Shown here: positions 8,622 through 18,830 of the stretch, piece by piece
Layout of the letters: every line of letters starts with the position of its first letter
How positions within the stretch are numbered: the stretch's first letter is position 1
From: Emiliania huxleyi CCMP1516
Lineage: Eukaryota > Haptophyta > Isochrysidales > Noelaerhabdaceae
Direction: 5' to 3'
NCBI RefSeq assembly: GCF_000372725.1
Contig: NW_005201080.1
Coordinates: 70,872 to 134,871 of the forward strand
DNA length: 64,000 nt
Translations under genes and position numbers: made by a program
The notes under the pieces: model-generated
Told to the model about the DNA's origin: nothing
Database searches by the model: none
The model's input: the letters and a program-made list of their open reading frames with translations, nothing else

Positions 8622-10912
8622 CTAGCCCGCGAACGGGCAGAACGGGCTGTCCTCGCATACTCCGGCAAGGATGGTGCCGACAAGCGCCGCGATCTTCTCG
8701 CCGATCGACGGCAGGTTGAGCTTCTGCAGGAAGCAGACGACGCCCGCGAGCACGTCCTGAACGAGCCGGCCGACGTTGGCGAGGATGCACTGCACGATCC
8801 TGAGCGTCTTGCCAACGAGGCCGCCGACGCCGCACAGCAGCGCCTTGACGGCGCAGAAGACCTCCTTCACCGTGCAGCCCACCTCCTTGGCGATGAACTC
8901 GAGGAAGCACCGGATCGGCTTCAGAATCTTCGCCACGGCGCAGCCGATCGCCTCGAGAAGCAGCTTGACCTGATCGAGCTCGTCCTGGACGACGCAGGCG
9001 ACGCCCGAGAGGATGTCGCTGACGATGCCGTCGATGCCCGGCAGCAGCGCGCAGATCGCGGGGAAGATCTTGTTGACCTGCCCAAGGATCCAAGACACGC
9101 CGTGCAGGATGGCGCCCACCAGCTTGGAGACCTCGGTGAAGAGCCAGCAGAGGAAGGTGTCGATGCTGCCCAGCAGCTCCTCCACGAAGCAGCCGACCTT
9201 TTCCAGCAGGCCGTGCACGTAGCACAGCGCGTCGCCCACCACCTCCTTGACGAGCTCGAGCGTGTTGTGCACCACCTTGCCCGTCTTGCAGAGGACGCCG
9301 TTGACGAGCTCGCCGCTCTCGGTGAGAATCTCCCGGACGAGGCAGCCGACGCCCGCGAGCAGGAACTTGGTGAAGCAGAGCACCTCGCCCACGAGGCCCC
9401 AGATCCCGCGGAAGAGCTTGCGCAGGTCGACCAGGTTGGCGACGCTGCAGAGGATGGTGGAGAGGAGCTTCTCGATGCTGCAGAAGAGCCCCGCCGGCAG
9501 CACCTTCTTGAGGAGGCAGACGACGGCCTTCTTGACCCCATCCAGCAGGCAGCCCACGTTGGCGAGGATGTAGCTCACAATCTTGCTCGTCTCGCACGCG
9601 ACGCCGTTCAGGATCATCCGGACCGCCGCGAAGACGTCGGACAGCGTGCAGCCGACGGCCTTGGCAACCATCTCGAGGAAGCCCTTGAGCTCGGTGAAGA
9701 GATCGCAGAGGAAGTTGCCGGAGACCTCGTGCAGGCAGAGCTTGAGCGCGCCCTTGCTGTCCACGCCCTTGCGCTGGATGTGGCCGAAGAGGCACAGCGC
9801 GCTCTGCTCGATGGCCGGAAACACCTTGCCGATGGCGCAGCCAATCTTGTCGACGGCGCCGAGGCAGTGGTGCGGGCCGCCGAGGATGGAGCAGAGAAGC
9901 TGCTCGATGTCGAGCAGGAGGTGGCAGAGGAAGCCCGAGACGCCGCCGAAGAGGCCCCGCAGGAAGATGGCGACCTCGCACAGGGCGTGCCTGACCAGGC
10001 GGAAGACGTCGCCCAGGACCTCCTTGACGAGGCCCATGGCGTCGCTGACAACCTTGCCCGTCGCAACGAGGACGCCATCCACGACCTTCTTCGTGTCGCA
10101 GAGGATGGTAAAGACGATCGACGCCACGTTCTGAAGCAGAAAGCGCACCGCCGAGAAGACCGTGCACAGGAGGTGCTCGATGTTCTCAAAGAGGCAGCGC
10201 AGGTCGACGAGGCTGGACACCTCGCGGAGAATGCCGCCCACGAGCGCCTCGATGCTGGCGAAGAGCTTGGTCGGAAGGATGCACTTGAGGAGCGCGACAA
10301 CTCCCTTCTTGATCTCGGAGAGCAGCTCGCCGACATTCTTGAGGATGCCTCGACAATCTTGCCGATCGAGCCGGTCAGGTCCTCCACGCCGCCGAGCAGC
10401 GCCTGCACGGCCTGGTAGACTTCGTCGAGCGTGCAGCCAACCGTCGTCGCGATGTTGCTCAGGAAATGCTTGATGCCGTCGAAGAGGTGCCCCGTGGACA
10501 GCTCCTTGAGCAGGCAGGCGACGGCCTCGAGCGAGCCGCCCGCGGCGTCCACCACGGCCTTGAAGATGTGCTGGAGACCCTTGGCGAGGCCGGCCTCGCC
10601 CGGCAGGAGCTGGCAGATGGCGGGACCGATGGCATCGATCAGGCCGGCAAACTCCGCGAGCAGTGCAGGCTGCATCTCGATCTTGCCGCGAGGCACCTTC
10701 GCCGCGTCGTCGCTGATGTCTGCGGACGGCAGAGCGAGAGGAGCGAGCTTCTTGGGCGGCGACGCGCGCGCCTTTGCGATGTACTCCCTCGAGGGCGGCG
10801 GCATCAGCGGCGAGCCGGGGCTGTTCTTGCTGAAAAGCGGCATGGCTGCGAGGGTCGAAAGAGGGAGTGTGGCTGTTCCTGCCGCGCGAATTGCAGAGAC
10901 CAACTCAGTCAC
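8622..10912 (-). CDS. Cys-containing amphipathic helical-repeat protein, second copy, frameshifted and 3'-truncated
   Basis: Same family as the gene at 1-1347, and this copy shows the N-terminus. It begins at 10912 with MTELVSAIRAAG, a possible secretion leader, then a Pro/Lys-rich segment (PPPSREYIAKARASPPKK) before the helical repeats start near residue 80. About residue 188 (base about 10349) the frame breaks; adding one G to GTCGAGGCATC would continue the repeat pattern as IVEGILKNVGELL, so a one-base loss is likely, either real or an assembly error. The downstream frame runs to 8622. At 8668 the homology to the first copy ends and a short unrelated tail (AGVCEDSPFCPFAG) closes the frame, so this copy has lost the Cys/Pro-rich C-terminus. 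It may be a pseudogene. Confidence 0.6.
8668..9479 (-). repeat. Arm 2 of the 812-bp inverted duplication
   Basis: Reverse complement of 1-812, nearly identical. The breakpoint at 8668 falls inside the coding repeat and marks where this copy is truncated. Confidence 0.9.
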
Positions 10913-10939
10913 GCTGTGATCTCCTTGCCCGTGTTGGGG

Positions 10940-11262
10940 TTCGTTTTGGTTGTCCCTGAGAGACTATGGAAAGAAGTTCACGTCATCACGGTTAAAACGG
11001 CTGTTAACGGTCGCGACGTGGTCAATATGTCGTGACAGCGGCTGCGAAACGACCGACAGCAGCAACGACAGCAGCAACGACAGCTGGTGACAGCTGGTTG
11101 GTTGGTTGGTGACTGACTGCTGGTGACAGCTGGTTGGTGACAGCTGGTGACAGCTGGTGACAGCTGGGGAAAGCCAGCTGCCAGGGAGGAGTGAAAGGCA
11201 CCCAAGAACAGTGACAGCCATAGTGACAGTGACAGTGAAGCCAGTGAACGCCAGCGACAGGC
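10940..11262 (+). repeat. GACAGC/GGTGACAGCT tandem-repeat block
   Basis: Imperfect tandem units of GACAGCAGCAAC and GGTGACAGCT. The left flank contains CTATGGAAAGAAGTTCACGT, which matches the reverse complement of the flank of a similar block at 15720-15960, so the two are related elements. Confidence 0.75.
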
Positions 11263-11274
11263 GGTGACAATGTA

Positions 11275-11903
11275 CCGTAGGGTACCGAACTTAAGGTAAG
11301 GTAGCTTGAGTTAGGGAGCCCTTTTCCTCTTACCGAACTCCTGTTGTAATGTACCTAACTCCTGCTACCCACCTCTCGGTCCAGCCGGACCGGCACACGG
11401 GCCACGCGGCCGGCACACCACTCTGAGGCATCGCTCCCTCCTACGCTACGACCTACGAGCACCACGCTCGAGTACGAGTGCCTACGCTACTAGATGCCCT
11501 ACTCCTCCTCCTCCTCCCCTTCTTCATCTTTTTTTTCTTTCTCCCTTTTTTTCTTTTTTTTTTTTTTTTTTTCTTATTTATTTTTTTTTTTTTTATTTTT
11601 TTTTTTTTTTTTTTTTTTTTTTGTTTCTTTTTTTTTTTTTTTTTTNNNNNNNNNNNNNNNNNNNNNNNNNNNNNNNNNNNNNNNNNNNNNNNNNNNNNNN
11701 NNNNNNNNNNNNNNNNNNNNNNNNNNNNNNNNNNNNNNNNNNNNNCCTCCTCCTCACTCGCCGTACCAGCGAGGGCCGAGGGGGCCCGTCGCAGGTACCC
11801 CAAAAGAAATCCCAGTACCTAACTGCCGCTACCCCGTACCTAACTCAGTGCAAAGCACCTAACCTAACTCAAGCTACCTTACCTTAAGTTCGGTACCCTA
11901 CGG
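11275..11903. mobile_element. TIR element with TA flanks, contains an assembly gap
   Basis: The ends are inverted repeats of about 41 bp (CCGTAGGGTACCGAACTTAA at the left, its complement at the right), and TA lies directly outside each end (11273-11274 and 11904-11905). TA duplication fits a Tc1/mariner-type or similar non-autonomous element. The inside has repeated ACCTAACTCC motifs, a long poly-T tract (11528-11645) and the N run. No transposase frame is visible. Confidence 0.7.
11646..11745. other. Assembly gap (100 N)
   Basis: Exactly 100 unknown bases after a poly-T tract, probably a gap of unknown true size. Confidence 0.98.
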
Positions 11904-11924
11904 TATGTCAGCGCGGGACCCTGC

Positions 11925-11930
11925 GAGTGA

Positions 11931-11969
<39 letters not shown>

Positions 11970-12000
11970 CGAGGCAGCGCCAGCCAGCGCCACAGTGAGG
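11925..12000 (+). repeat. GACAGC tandem repeat
   Basis: About eight GACAGC units in tandem, then diverged units, directly beside the right end of the 11275-11903 element. Confidence 0.8.
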
Positions 12001-12235
12001 CAGCCATAGCCCTAGTGACAGGCACCAGCGAAGGGGCCCAACCGCCCACCCACCCATCTGTGTATTACATACACCCCACCCATGGACTAAAATAACAAAC
12101 AACTCTAACACTCACACGTAATTTGGGGCCTGGAGCCCTGTCTAAAATAAGACACCGGTGCGCGTGGATGTAGCTCTCAGCGCTTGATGCACAGCAGCGT
12201 TTGTACGCGGTCTCACACGTTTTGCAAACGCCAAC

Positions 12236-12996
12236 GCTGAAGTGGACTGATAGCGAGGTGGGGCGGCATTTCTGAGTGGGCCGTCACGGGCTTTTTAGAG
12301 AGTTAATAAAAAGGCGCACTGGGGTCCCTCAGCAGCGTGCACCTCGATCCTGTACCGTGTTTGTTATGACCCCCCCCCGATGAACACACCAGTGAGGGAG
12401 GGCGAGACGATCGAGGGGTCCCGTACCATGCGGAACTGACCCTATCCAGTGCTCAAGTGCTCAAAAGGCGCATTTCGGCTTCCGTGACTGTCCCGCGAGG
12501 CGATGCTGCCCTGTCGAGATCTTCCGGCCAGCAGTTGGCAGGACCCGGCGGAGGACACGCGTGGAGGTCTTGGCACTGAAGTGGATCGATATCGAGGTAA
12601 GGCGGCATCGCCTCGCGGGAGCGTCGCGGAAGTCGAGATGCGTGGTTTGATGAACTCTCTGAAGTTCGCTGACAGCCAATGAGCACACCAGCGAGGGAGG
12701 GCGAGACGATCGGAGGGGTCCCGTACCATGCGGAATCGACCCTATCCAGTGCTCAAGTGCTCAAGCCCATACACAAAAATGCCGCCTTACCTCGATATCG
12801 ATCCACTTCAGTGCCACCGTCCACGCGTGTCCTCCGGGTCCTGCCAACTGCTGGCCGGAAGATCTCGGCAGGGCAGCATCGCCTCGCGGGACAGTCACGG
12901 AAGCCGAAATGCGCCTTTTTATTAACTCTCTAAAAAGCCCGTGACGGCCCACTCAGAAATGCCGCCCCACCTCGCTATCAGTCCACTTCAGCGCTG
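12236..12996. repeat. Nested inverted-repeat structure, about 760 bp
   Basis: The outer arms (12236-12321 and 12912-12996) carry GTCACGGGCTTTTTAGAGAG and its complement. The inner arms (about 12465-12608 and 12777-12919) carry GAAGTGGATCGATATCGAGG and its complement. Two direct copies of the repeat also seen at 6132 lie inside (12389-12464 and 12688-12765). No coding potential was seen; it looks like a foldback element or nested insertions. Confidence 0.75.
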
Positions 12997-13635
12997 GCGT
13001 CATCAAGACATCGGCATGATCGGGCTGCAGCTGAGAGCAGCACGGCCTGCCGAAGCTGGGACTACGGCTGCGCCGGTAGGGCGTGCAGGGCAACAGAAAA
13101 TGATGATTGGGCGCGCTGAGCCAGCGCTCTCGAGCGCGGTTGCGCCGGCTGCTGCCTTGCCATGCCGTTGTGCCTTGACGCAAGCAGCACGGCACACTGC
13201 AGCCCTCAGCAGGCCCACGAACACGGTCAAGTGCAGCTGGGCGGCCTCGCGCTAGTCGACCTCGTTGATCTCGATGGCCGGCGCCGCCCAGAAACACGTT
13301 GAATGGGCCTCGCGGCCGCGTGCCGTTTGGCTCAGGACGCCATCCCGTTTGGCTCAGGACTGGGTTTGCGCTTTGCCTCACGCGGAGTTTGGCTACCGCG
13401 GACTTATGATTCTCCTCTACCGGTCCTCGTCCCCATATGCGATCGGATTGAGACGAGAGAGGAACGGCGGTTCACTTGGTCCGGCAGACGGATGGACATG
13501 GATTGATGGACAGGATGGGGAGGGGGGGGGCGGGGGGGGCTTTTTAGTTTTTTAGATTTAGTAGAGTACACAAGCCGTAAGCGTAACACGACCTGGCCTC
13601 ACGAAACAATGTCAGTTGCAAAAGAGGGTACGCTC

Positions 13636-14748
13636 TCACTCCGGCCGCAGCCGCAGCTCTGCGCACAGCCCGTAATGATCCGAGGGCACGAGCGCCTCTT
13701 GGGGCCTCTCGCCCAGCATGGTGATGGCGGCGGGCGCGATGCCGCGCACCATCACGCGGTCGTACCGCATCCGCTCCTCCACATCCGCCACGTGCGGATT
13801 GCTGCCGCCGTCGAAGGTGTGCCCCGCCTCGTGCGGGCGCAGCGCGGGCCACGCGTCGATGTAATCTCCCATCACGAGATCGAGCACGCCGTTTTCGAGC
13901 TCGGCGCGGCGGAGCGCGGAAGGGGGTGCCCACGGCGGGCGAGGCTCGCTGTCGGAGTCGGACGACTCTCGCTCCGGCCGCGGCGGCATCGTGCGCCGGT
14001 CTCCGCGCGGCAGCCAGTCGCCAAAGTTCTGACTCGAGTCGAAGTTGAAGTCGCCGACAAGCGCAGCCGAGTCGTAGCTCGCGAGCGTGTCGCGCGCGAT
14101 GCGAAGCTGCTTGGCGCGAAGCCGCGCGTTGTTGAGGCTCTCGAGGTGGGTCGTGGCCACCGCAACGCGGCAGGCGGCGGGCGGCGCGGGATCCGCCGGC
14201 GGCGAGAGCTCGGCGACGAGCAGCGACCGCCCCATTCGTGAGCATTGGTAGGGCACCTCCGTGAATCTCGGCGACAGCTCGTGGCGGGCGAGTATGAGGC
14301 AGCCGTAGGAGCCGACGTCGTTTGCGGAGATGGCATACGCGCGGCGCAGGGCGCTGCAGCCGCGGATCGACGCCGCAAGATCGGGCACCACCTCTTGCAA
14401 ACAGATCACGTCGGGCGTGGTGCCGAGAGCCTCGGAGAAGAGCGCCGCCATGCGAGCCTGCGCCTCGACGGGGCCAAACCACACGTTCCACGTTACGACT
14501 CGCAGGCTGGCGCCCGCTGGCGGCGGCAGCTGGAACGTGAACGGAGGCAGCGTCCACGAGGGAGGCTCCGGCGGTGCGATGCACATCCGCTTGCGCTCCT
14601 GAAGGGCGGGCGGCAGCACATCGGGAGGTGGCAACGTGCCAACCTGGTTTCCCTGCCGCTCCAGCGTGCGGCTGCCGTCACGGTGGGTGACGATCGTGTC
14701 GGTGGCTTTGAGTCTCGATGCGGCGGCTTGGAGTGCGTCCGATTGCAT
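13636..14748 (-). CDS. Endonuclease/exonuclease/phosphatase-family phosphodiesterase, TDP2-like
   Basis: The fold's catalytic signatures are in order: TWNVWFG (Asn), CLQEV (Glu), GSYGCLILAR, TTHLES (His), GDFNFDSS (Asp/Asn), AGHTFDGGSNPHV, RMRYDRVMV and SDHYGLC (Asp-His). This set and the TWN-LQE-GDFN-SDH spacing fit tyrosyl-DNA phosphodiesterase 2-like members, which cleave 5'-phosphotyrosyl links left by topoisomerase; another phosphodiesterase of the superfamily is possible. I chose the start MQSDALQAAASRL at 14748. The frame is open to an upstream Met at 14916, but that stretch contains the palindrome GGTATCTAGATACC and reads like a leader. That gives 370 residues, unspliced. An acidic Ser/Asp insert (ESSDSDSEP) lies between GDFN and the last motifs. 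Confidence 0.85.
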   Translation of the reverse strand: MQSDALQAAASRLKATDTIVTHRDGSRTLERQGNQVGTLPPPDVLPPALQERKRMCIAPPEPPSWTLPPFTFQLPPPAGASLRVVTWNVWFGPVEAQARMAALFSEALGTTPDVICLQEVVPDLAASIRGCSALRRAYAISANDVGSYGCLILARHELSPRFTEVPYQCSRMGRSLLVAELSPPADPAPPAACRVAVATTHLESLNNARLRAKQLRIARDTLASYDSAALVGDFNFDSSQNFGDWLPRGDRRTMPPRPERESSDSDSEPRPPWAPPSALRRAELENGVLDLVMGDYIDAWPALRPHEAGHTFDGGSNPHVADVEERMRYDRVMVRGIAPAAITMLGERPQEALVPSDHYGLCAELRLRPE

Positions 14749-15189
14749 TGGGAACCGCACGTGAAGCGGGCACGTCAGTCGCGACCAGGTCCGCCCCCCC
14801 TCGACCTGGGTTCTGGTATCTAGATACCTGGACCCAGATAAGTGGTCGAAGCCGAAACGAATGGAGGTTGCGGATAGGACCCATCCATCATGTAAAGCAT
14901 GCTGCCTGGTAGACATTTACCACCAAAGCCAACGACAGCGCATCGCCGCGGCACGAGCCCCCGCAGCGTTGGCGATGGCAGGCAGGTCCATTTTTTTTTC
15001 GAGGCCGCTGCCGAACTGGCAGCGCATCATTGATCCATCGCCGATGGGGCATCGCGCGAGGCCGCATTCATTGGCCCCCCCCCATGCGCGCACCATCGCA
15101 GTCGCCGTCGCCTGCACCACCTGCACCGGCCGCCCACTCCCCATCCATTCTCTCTCTCCCCCCCCCCCCTCCCTCCGCCCTTCCCTTCC

Positions 15190-15368
15190 TTTGTTGTAGA
15201 GATTTCACGTTGTAGAGCGCCTCTACATCGCTCTACATCGGACTCACATCGTCACGCGCCGGATGTAGAGAGCTCTAGCCTCTACAGCTCTACAAGAGCT
15301 CTACAGCGCTCTCCAGCTCTACAGCTCTACAGCGCTCTACACTCTACATCCTCTACACCCTCCCTCAG
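15190..15368 (-). repeat. Solo terminus of the CTGAGGG TIR element
   Basis: Matches the right-hand TIR of the 881-bp elements, from TTGTTGTAGAGATTTCACG to the terminal CCTCTACACCCTCCCTCAG, with some internal changes. The left half of the element is missing. Confidence 0.8.
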
Positions 15369-15719
15369 GTTGCTCAATGCTCTGCGCGTTTGCTTGCGAT
15401 CGTGGATTTCAAGGTCCCAATCCTCGCGGTTGATGATTGACGCCGTTCGCTCGCGTGAGATTTTTGAGCGGCAGATGAACCAGCGCTGGAGCCCATCACG
15501 GCACATGCTGGAGGAAGGAGGGCAAGGGTTTTGCAGATTCTGTGACTCACGCCCGCTGCTGACGGTGCGTGGCTACTGTTGAGAGGGTTTCTCATGTGGC
15601 GTCGGGCGTGCGAGTGAGCGGTCGCGCGCGCGTGCGTGTATATCTTGAGTGTCCTGTCTCTCTCGTGTTAGTTAGTGGCACCACATCCCATTTGTGACAC
15701 TGTCCTGCGGGGGTGCTCA

Positions 15720-15960
15720 TGAGAGACAGCAGCAATGACAGCAGCAATGACAGCACTCAGCAGCAATGACAGCAGCAACGACAGCAGCAACGACAGCTGG
15801 TGACAGCTGGTGACAGCTGGTGACAGCTGCCTGGTGACAGCTGGTGACAGGTAGGTGTCACTGTCGCTGTCGTTTGCTGTCATGACAGCTCCCAGCTGTC
15901 GTGACAGCGGCTAGGTCGTGTGACAGCGGCTAACCGTCATGACGTGTGAACTTTCCATAA
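15720..15960 (-). repeat. GACAGC/GGTGACAGCT tandem-repeat block
   Basis: Same unit types as at 10940-11262. The right flank (GTGAACTTTCCATAATCTCT) is the complement of the left flank of the first block, so they are copies of one element in opposite orientation. Confidence 0.75.
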
Positions 15961-16159
15961 TCTCTGAGATCCCTAGGACGCAGGGGCGGCTGTTTCCACT
16001 CTGGGTACGAGGCTGTTACCACTCAGGGAGAGAGGTTGATGAGCGCGCGCCCGGGCAACACGAGGATTGAGGGTGGGTGCGGGCAGTGAGTGGCGAGCGA
16101 GTGAGAGAGCCGCGCCGTCGGTCCGAGTGGAGGGGAGTCGAGTGAGTGAGCGGAACAAT

Positions 16160-16235
16160 GTCTCTGCAAAAAGAACAGAAAGAAAACACAAGCGCAGGGA
16201 TGGGAGGACGGCACACCGCCACCACACGGTTTCAA
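16160..16235 (+). repeat. Gene-proximal repeat (GGGATGGGAGGACGGCAC family)
   Basis: A-rich head (AGAAAGAAAACACA), then AGGGATGGGAGGACGGCAC and ACCGCCACCACAC. Other copies are at 48440, 56452, 61995 and 63809. Here it ends 44 bp before the start codon of the glycosyltransferase gene. Confidence 0.75.
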
Positions 16236-16278
16236 CAAAAGTTGATTTCTTTTCGCTCCGTCGCGCCTCTGTACCTCG

Positions 16279-18319
16279 ATGCTTCTGTCCTCAGTCGCCA
16301 CGCTCTCGCCCTCTCGGAGCGTGGCCAGATTCGCCGAGGTCTCACCGCTCCGGCTGCCGCTGGCACCCGCTGCGCCGGTCGGCGACTGGGCGGTGGACGG
16401 TTCACCCGAGTCCTGGCCGTCTGTTTCGGTGGTCATGATCAGCCACGAGAGGCGGCACTTCCTGCCACACGCGTTGGCCTCAATCGCGGCGCAGGACTAT
16501 CCAGCGTCGCGACTGGAGGTCATCGTCGTGGACGACTCGGCCGCGGCTGGCGCCGCTGGGTGGAGCGCCGTCAGCGCCTGCCCGGCGGCTGAGCAGCTGG
16601 AGCGGCTGCGCTTTCTTCACGCTCCGCCTGTCCCGCGGCGCGCTGCGCTCGGCGCGAAGCGCAACGCGGCGCTCAGCGTCGCGACGGGCGAGCTCGTCGC
16701 GGTCTGGGACGACGACGACTTCTACTCGCCGTGCAGGCTCCGCCAGCAAGCGGCGGCGCTGCGGTCCGGCGGCGGCGCCGACGTGTGCATGCTCGACGAC
16801 AGCGGCGACGAGCCTACGCTGCACTATTTTGACGCCTCTCTTGGCGCCTTCTCCGCCGTGTCGCATTCGCCGCTCGCGCAGCCGTGCGCGATGATGTGCC
16901 TCCCGCCAAAGAGGTCTCTCCAGCCACCTCGCGGCACCCTCCTGACCCTTCCCGGAGGCTTCTCTAGGTACCGTCGCTCCCTCTGGGGCCGCGGTGCCTC
17001 TCGCTACCCGCCGGGCCGCGACACGGGCGAGGACCTCGTCTTTTTCGACGCGCTGCTCGCCCACGGCGCCAGGGTGGTCGGCTGCGAAGGCGCGCGCCGT
17101 GGTGTCGTGCGCGCCACGCTCTCTGCGCCCTCCCTGAACCTTCTCTGAACCGCCCTGCAGGCGTGCCGTGGGTCCGCGCGCGCCACGCGGCCAACGTGGT
17201 GGCGGACGCCTCGACCGCCGCGGCGCGCGAGGAGGAGGTGTCCGTCGACGAGGCGGTCGAGCGCACGCAGCTCGCGCCAGACACGGCCGCATTCCTCCTC
17301 GCGCTGGCGGCGGCGGAGGACGCCGCAGCGACCCCTGCGGCGCGGCTGCTCGCTCGCGTGCGGCTGCTCGCGCCGCCCTCCGCCGCCGACGCCGCCGACG
17401 CAACCGCCGCCGCCACCGCCGCCTACGAGCCGCACCCGAAGCTGGCGCCGCTGCGGCGGCTGCTGGCGGCGGCACGCGAGTCGGCGGCGGCTGCAACACC
17501 GGGGGCGATGTCGGCCGAGGCTGCGGCGCTCGGCGAGGTGTACCGACGCGCCGCCACCGACGGCGAGCTCCTCGAGGAGGGTGTCGAGCAGCTGCTGCGC
17601 CTGCTGCAGCCGGGGCCGGGGGCTGTCTTTTGCGACCTCGGCTCTGGGCGCGGCGAGGCGCTCCTGCACGTGGCGGCGCGGGGGAGGTATCGCGGCTGCA
17701 TCGGTGTCGAGCTGCTCGAGGAGCGGCACAGCACGGCGGTGGGCTCGCTCGCCGCCGCGGTGGGTGACGGGCTACTGCCGTCCCCCGTGCGGCTCGTGCG
17801 CGGCGACCTCACCGAGTTGGGGGCGTGGGTGGAGCGGGAGAGGGCGGAGGCGGACGGGGCGGAGGCGCCGCGCCGGTGGAGCGGCGAGGCGCGGGTGGGC
17901 CGCGACTCGTGACTCGCCCGTGGCACCGCCCGTAGGACGGCGAGGATGGCGAGGCGGTGCCGCTGCGCGACGTCAGCCACGTCTTTGCCTGCTCGGTCTG
18001 CTACGACGACGTGCTGCTCCGCTCGATGGCGACGGCGCTCGGCGACGTGCGGCTCTTCCCGCGCTTCCAGCTGCTCGTCTCGCTGCGCGCGCTGCCTTCG
18101 CAGCCGCACCTCGTGCAGGTCGGCGAGGTGCAGCTCGTCACCTCGTGGAACGGCGGCGCCACCGCGCGCGTCTACGTGCCCACCGACCTGCTGGAGCGGC
18201 CCGACGACGCGTTGCCGCTGCCGGCCCTCTCGCAGCTGCTCTGCTCGGGCGGCGTGTGCACGCTGCCCTTGGGGCTGCAGTGGCCGAGGGACTCGATCGT
18301 GCCACTGCCGCGTCTTTGA
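16279..18319 (+). CDS. Glycosyltransferase family 2 - DOT1-like methyltransferase fusion
   Basis: Three exons (16279-17101, 17161-17894, 17936-18319; both introns GT-AG, 59 and 41 bp) give one 646-residue frame. Residues about 48-290 are a GT-A family 2 glycosyltransferase: SVVMISHERRHFLPHALAS, EVIVVDDS, GAKRNAALSVATGELVAVWDDDDFY (the DDDD metal site), GEDLVFF and, across intron 1, RRGVPWVRARHAANVV. From about residue 400 comes a class I SAM-dependent methyltransferase of DOT1 type: GEVYRRA, VFCDLGSGRGEALL (SAM-binding motif I), GCIGVELLEERHSTA, VRLVRGDL and VSHVFACSVCYDD. Both splice junctions fall inside conserved motifs, which supports one protein. The first 35 residues may be a targeting peptide. 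Neither the sugar nor the methyl acceptor can be read from the sequence. A tail of about 90 residues after the methyltransferase is unassigned. Confidence 0.8.
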
Positions 18320-18599
18320 CGTCGGGGTTCGCCTCCCTTTTTTGTAATGCTCATGCTACGCGATGCAAGCATCGGCTCAAAAAGAAAACAAAAATCCTCA
18401 AGGGGGAATTAAAGGATAACGCAAAAATAATTCACAAAATTCTTCAATGTTGGGCACGGACGCGCAAAGGCAACACGCAAAAAGAATTTTACCGACAAGG
18501 AATTCGAGGTTCCGCGGCGGCCGCTGCCGCCGCCCACCACTGTGTGGAGCGGACGGACGTCATGAAGACGTTAAAGGACGGCCGCGAAAGTGCACAGCG

Positions 18600-18745
18600 C
18601 AGCAAAACCTGTGTGGTGGCGGCGTGCGCATCGGCGTTTCTTTCTTGTCGCCTGTCGAGCCTGCTAAAAAAGAAACAAACCGCCAAACGAGGATTGGGGG
18701 AGGACAGGTTTTTACCTGCACGAGCAGGATTTTGGAAGGACGATA
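18600..18745 (-). repeat. Diverged gene-proximal and dispersed repeats
   Basis: Contains CCTGTGTGGTGGCGGCGTGC (complement of the GGCACGCCGCCACCACA core) and then a diverged copy of the 1781-1895 repeat (ACCTGCACGAGCAGGATTTT). It lies about 90 bp before the TatD gene; the first core is inverted relative to that gene. Confidence 0.55.
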
Positions 18746-18830
18746 GCCTGTCTGCTGTGAGAGAGAGTTGCCATTTTAAAAAGGGCTTCGATCGGGTTTA
18801 AAAAAATCGCCTGCCGCCTCCCTGTCGGGC

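Larger units (their letters stand above)
14917..16278. other. Intergenic stretch with repeats
   Basis: Holds a solo end of the CTGAGGG element (15190-15368), about 350 bp with no recognised feature, a GACAGC block (15720-15960) and a gene-proximal repeat (16160-16235) just before the next start codon. Confidence 0.6.

Noticed and set aside
15720-15960. CRISPR-like array from regular GACAGC repeats
   Set aside because: The units are short, contiguous and imperfect with no unique spacers, and the genome is eukaryotic.
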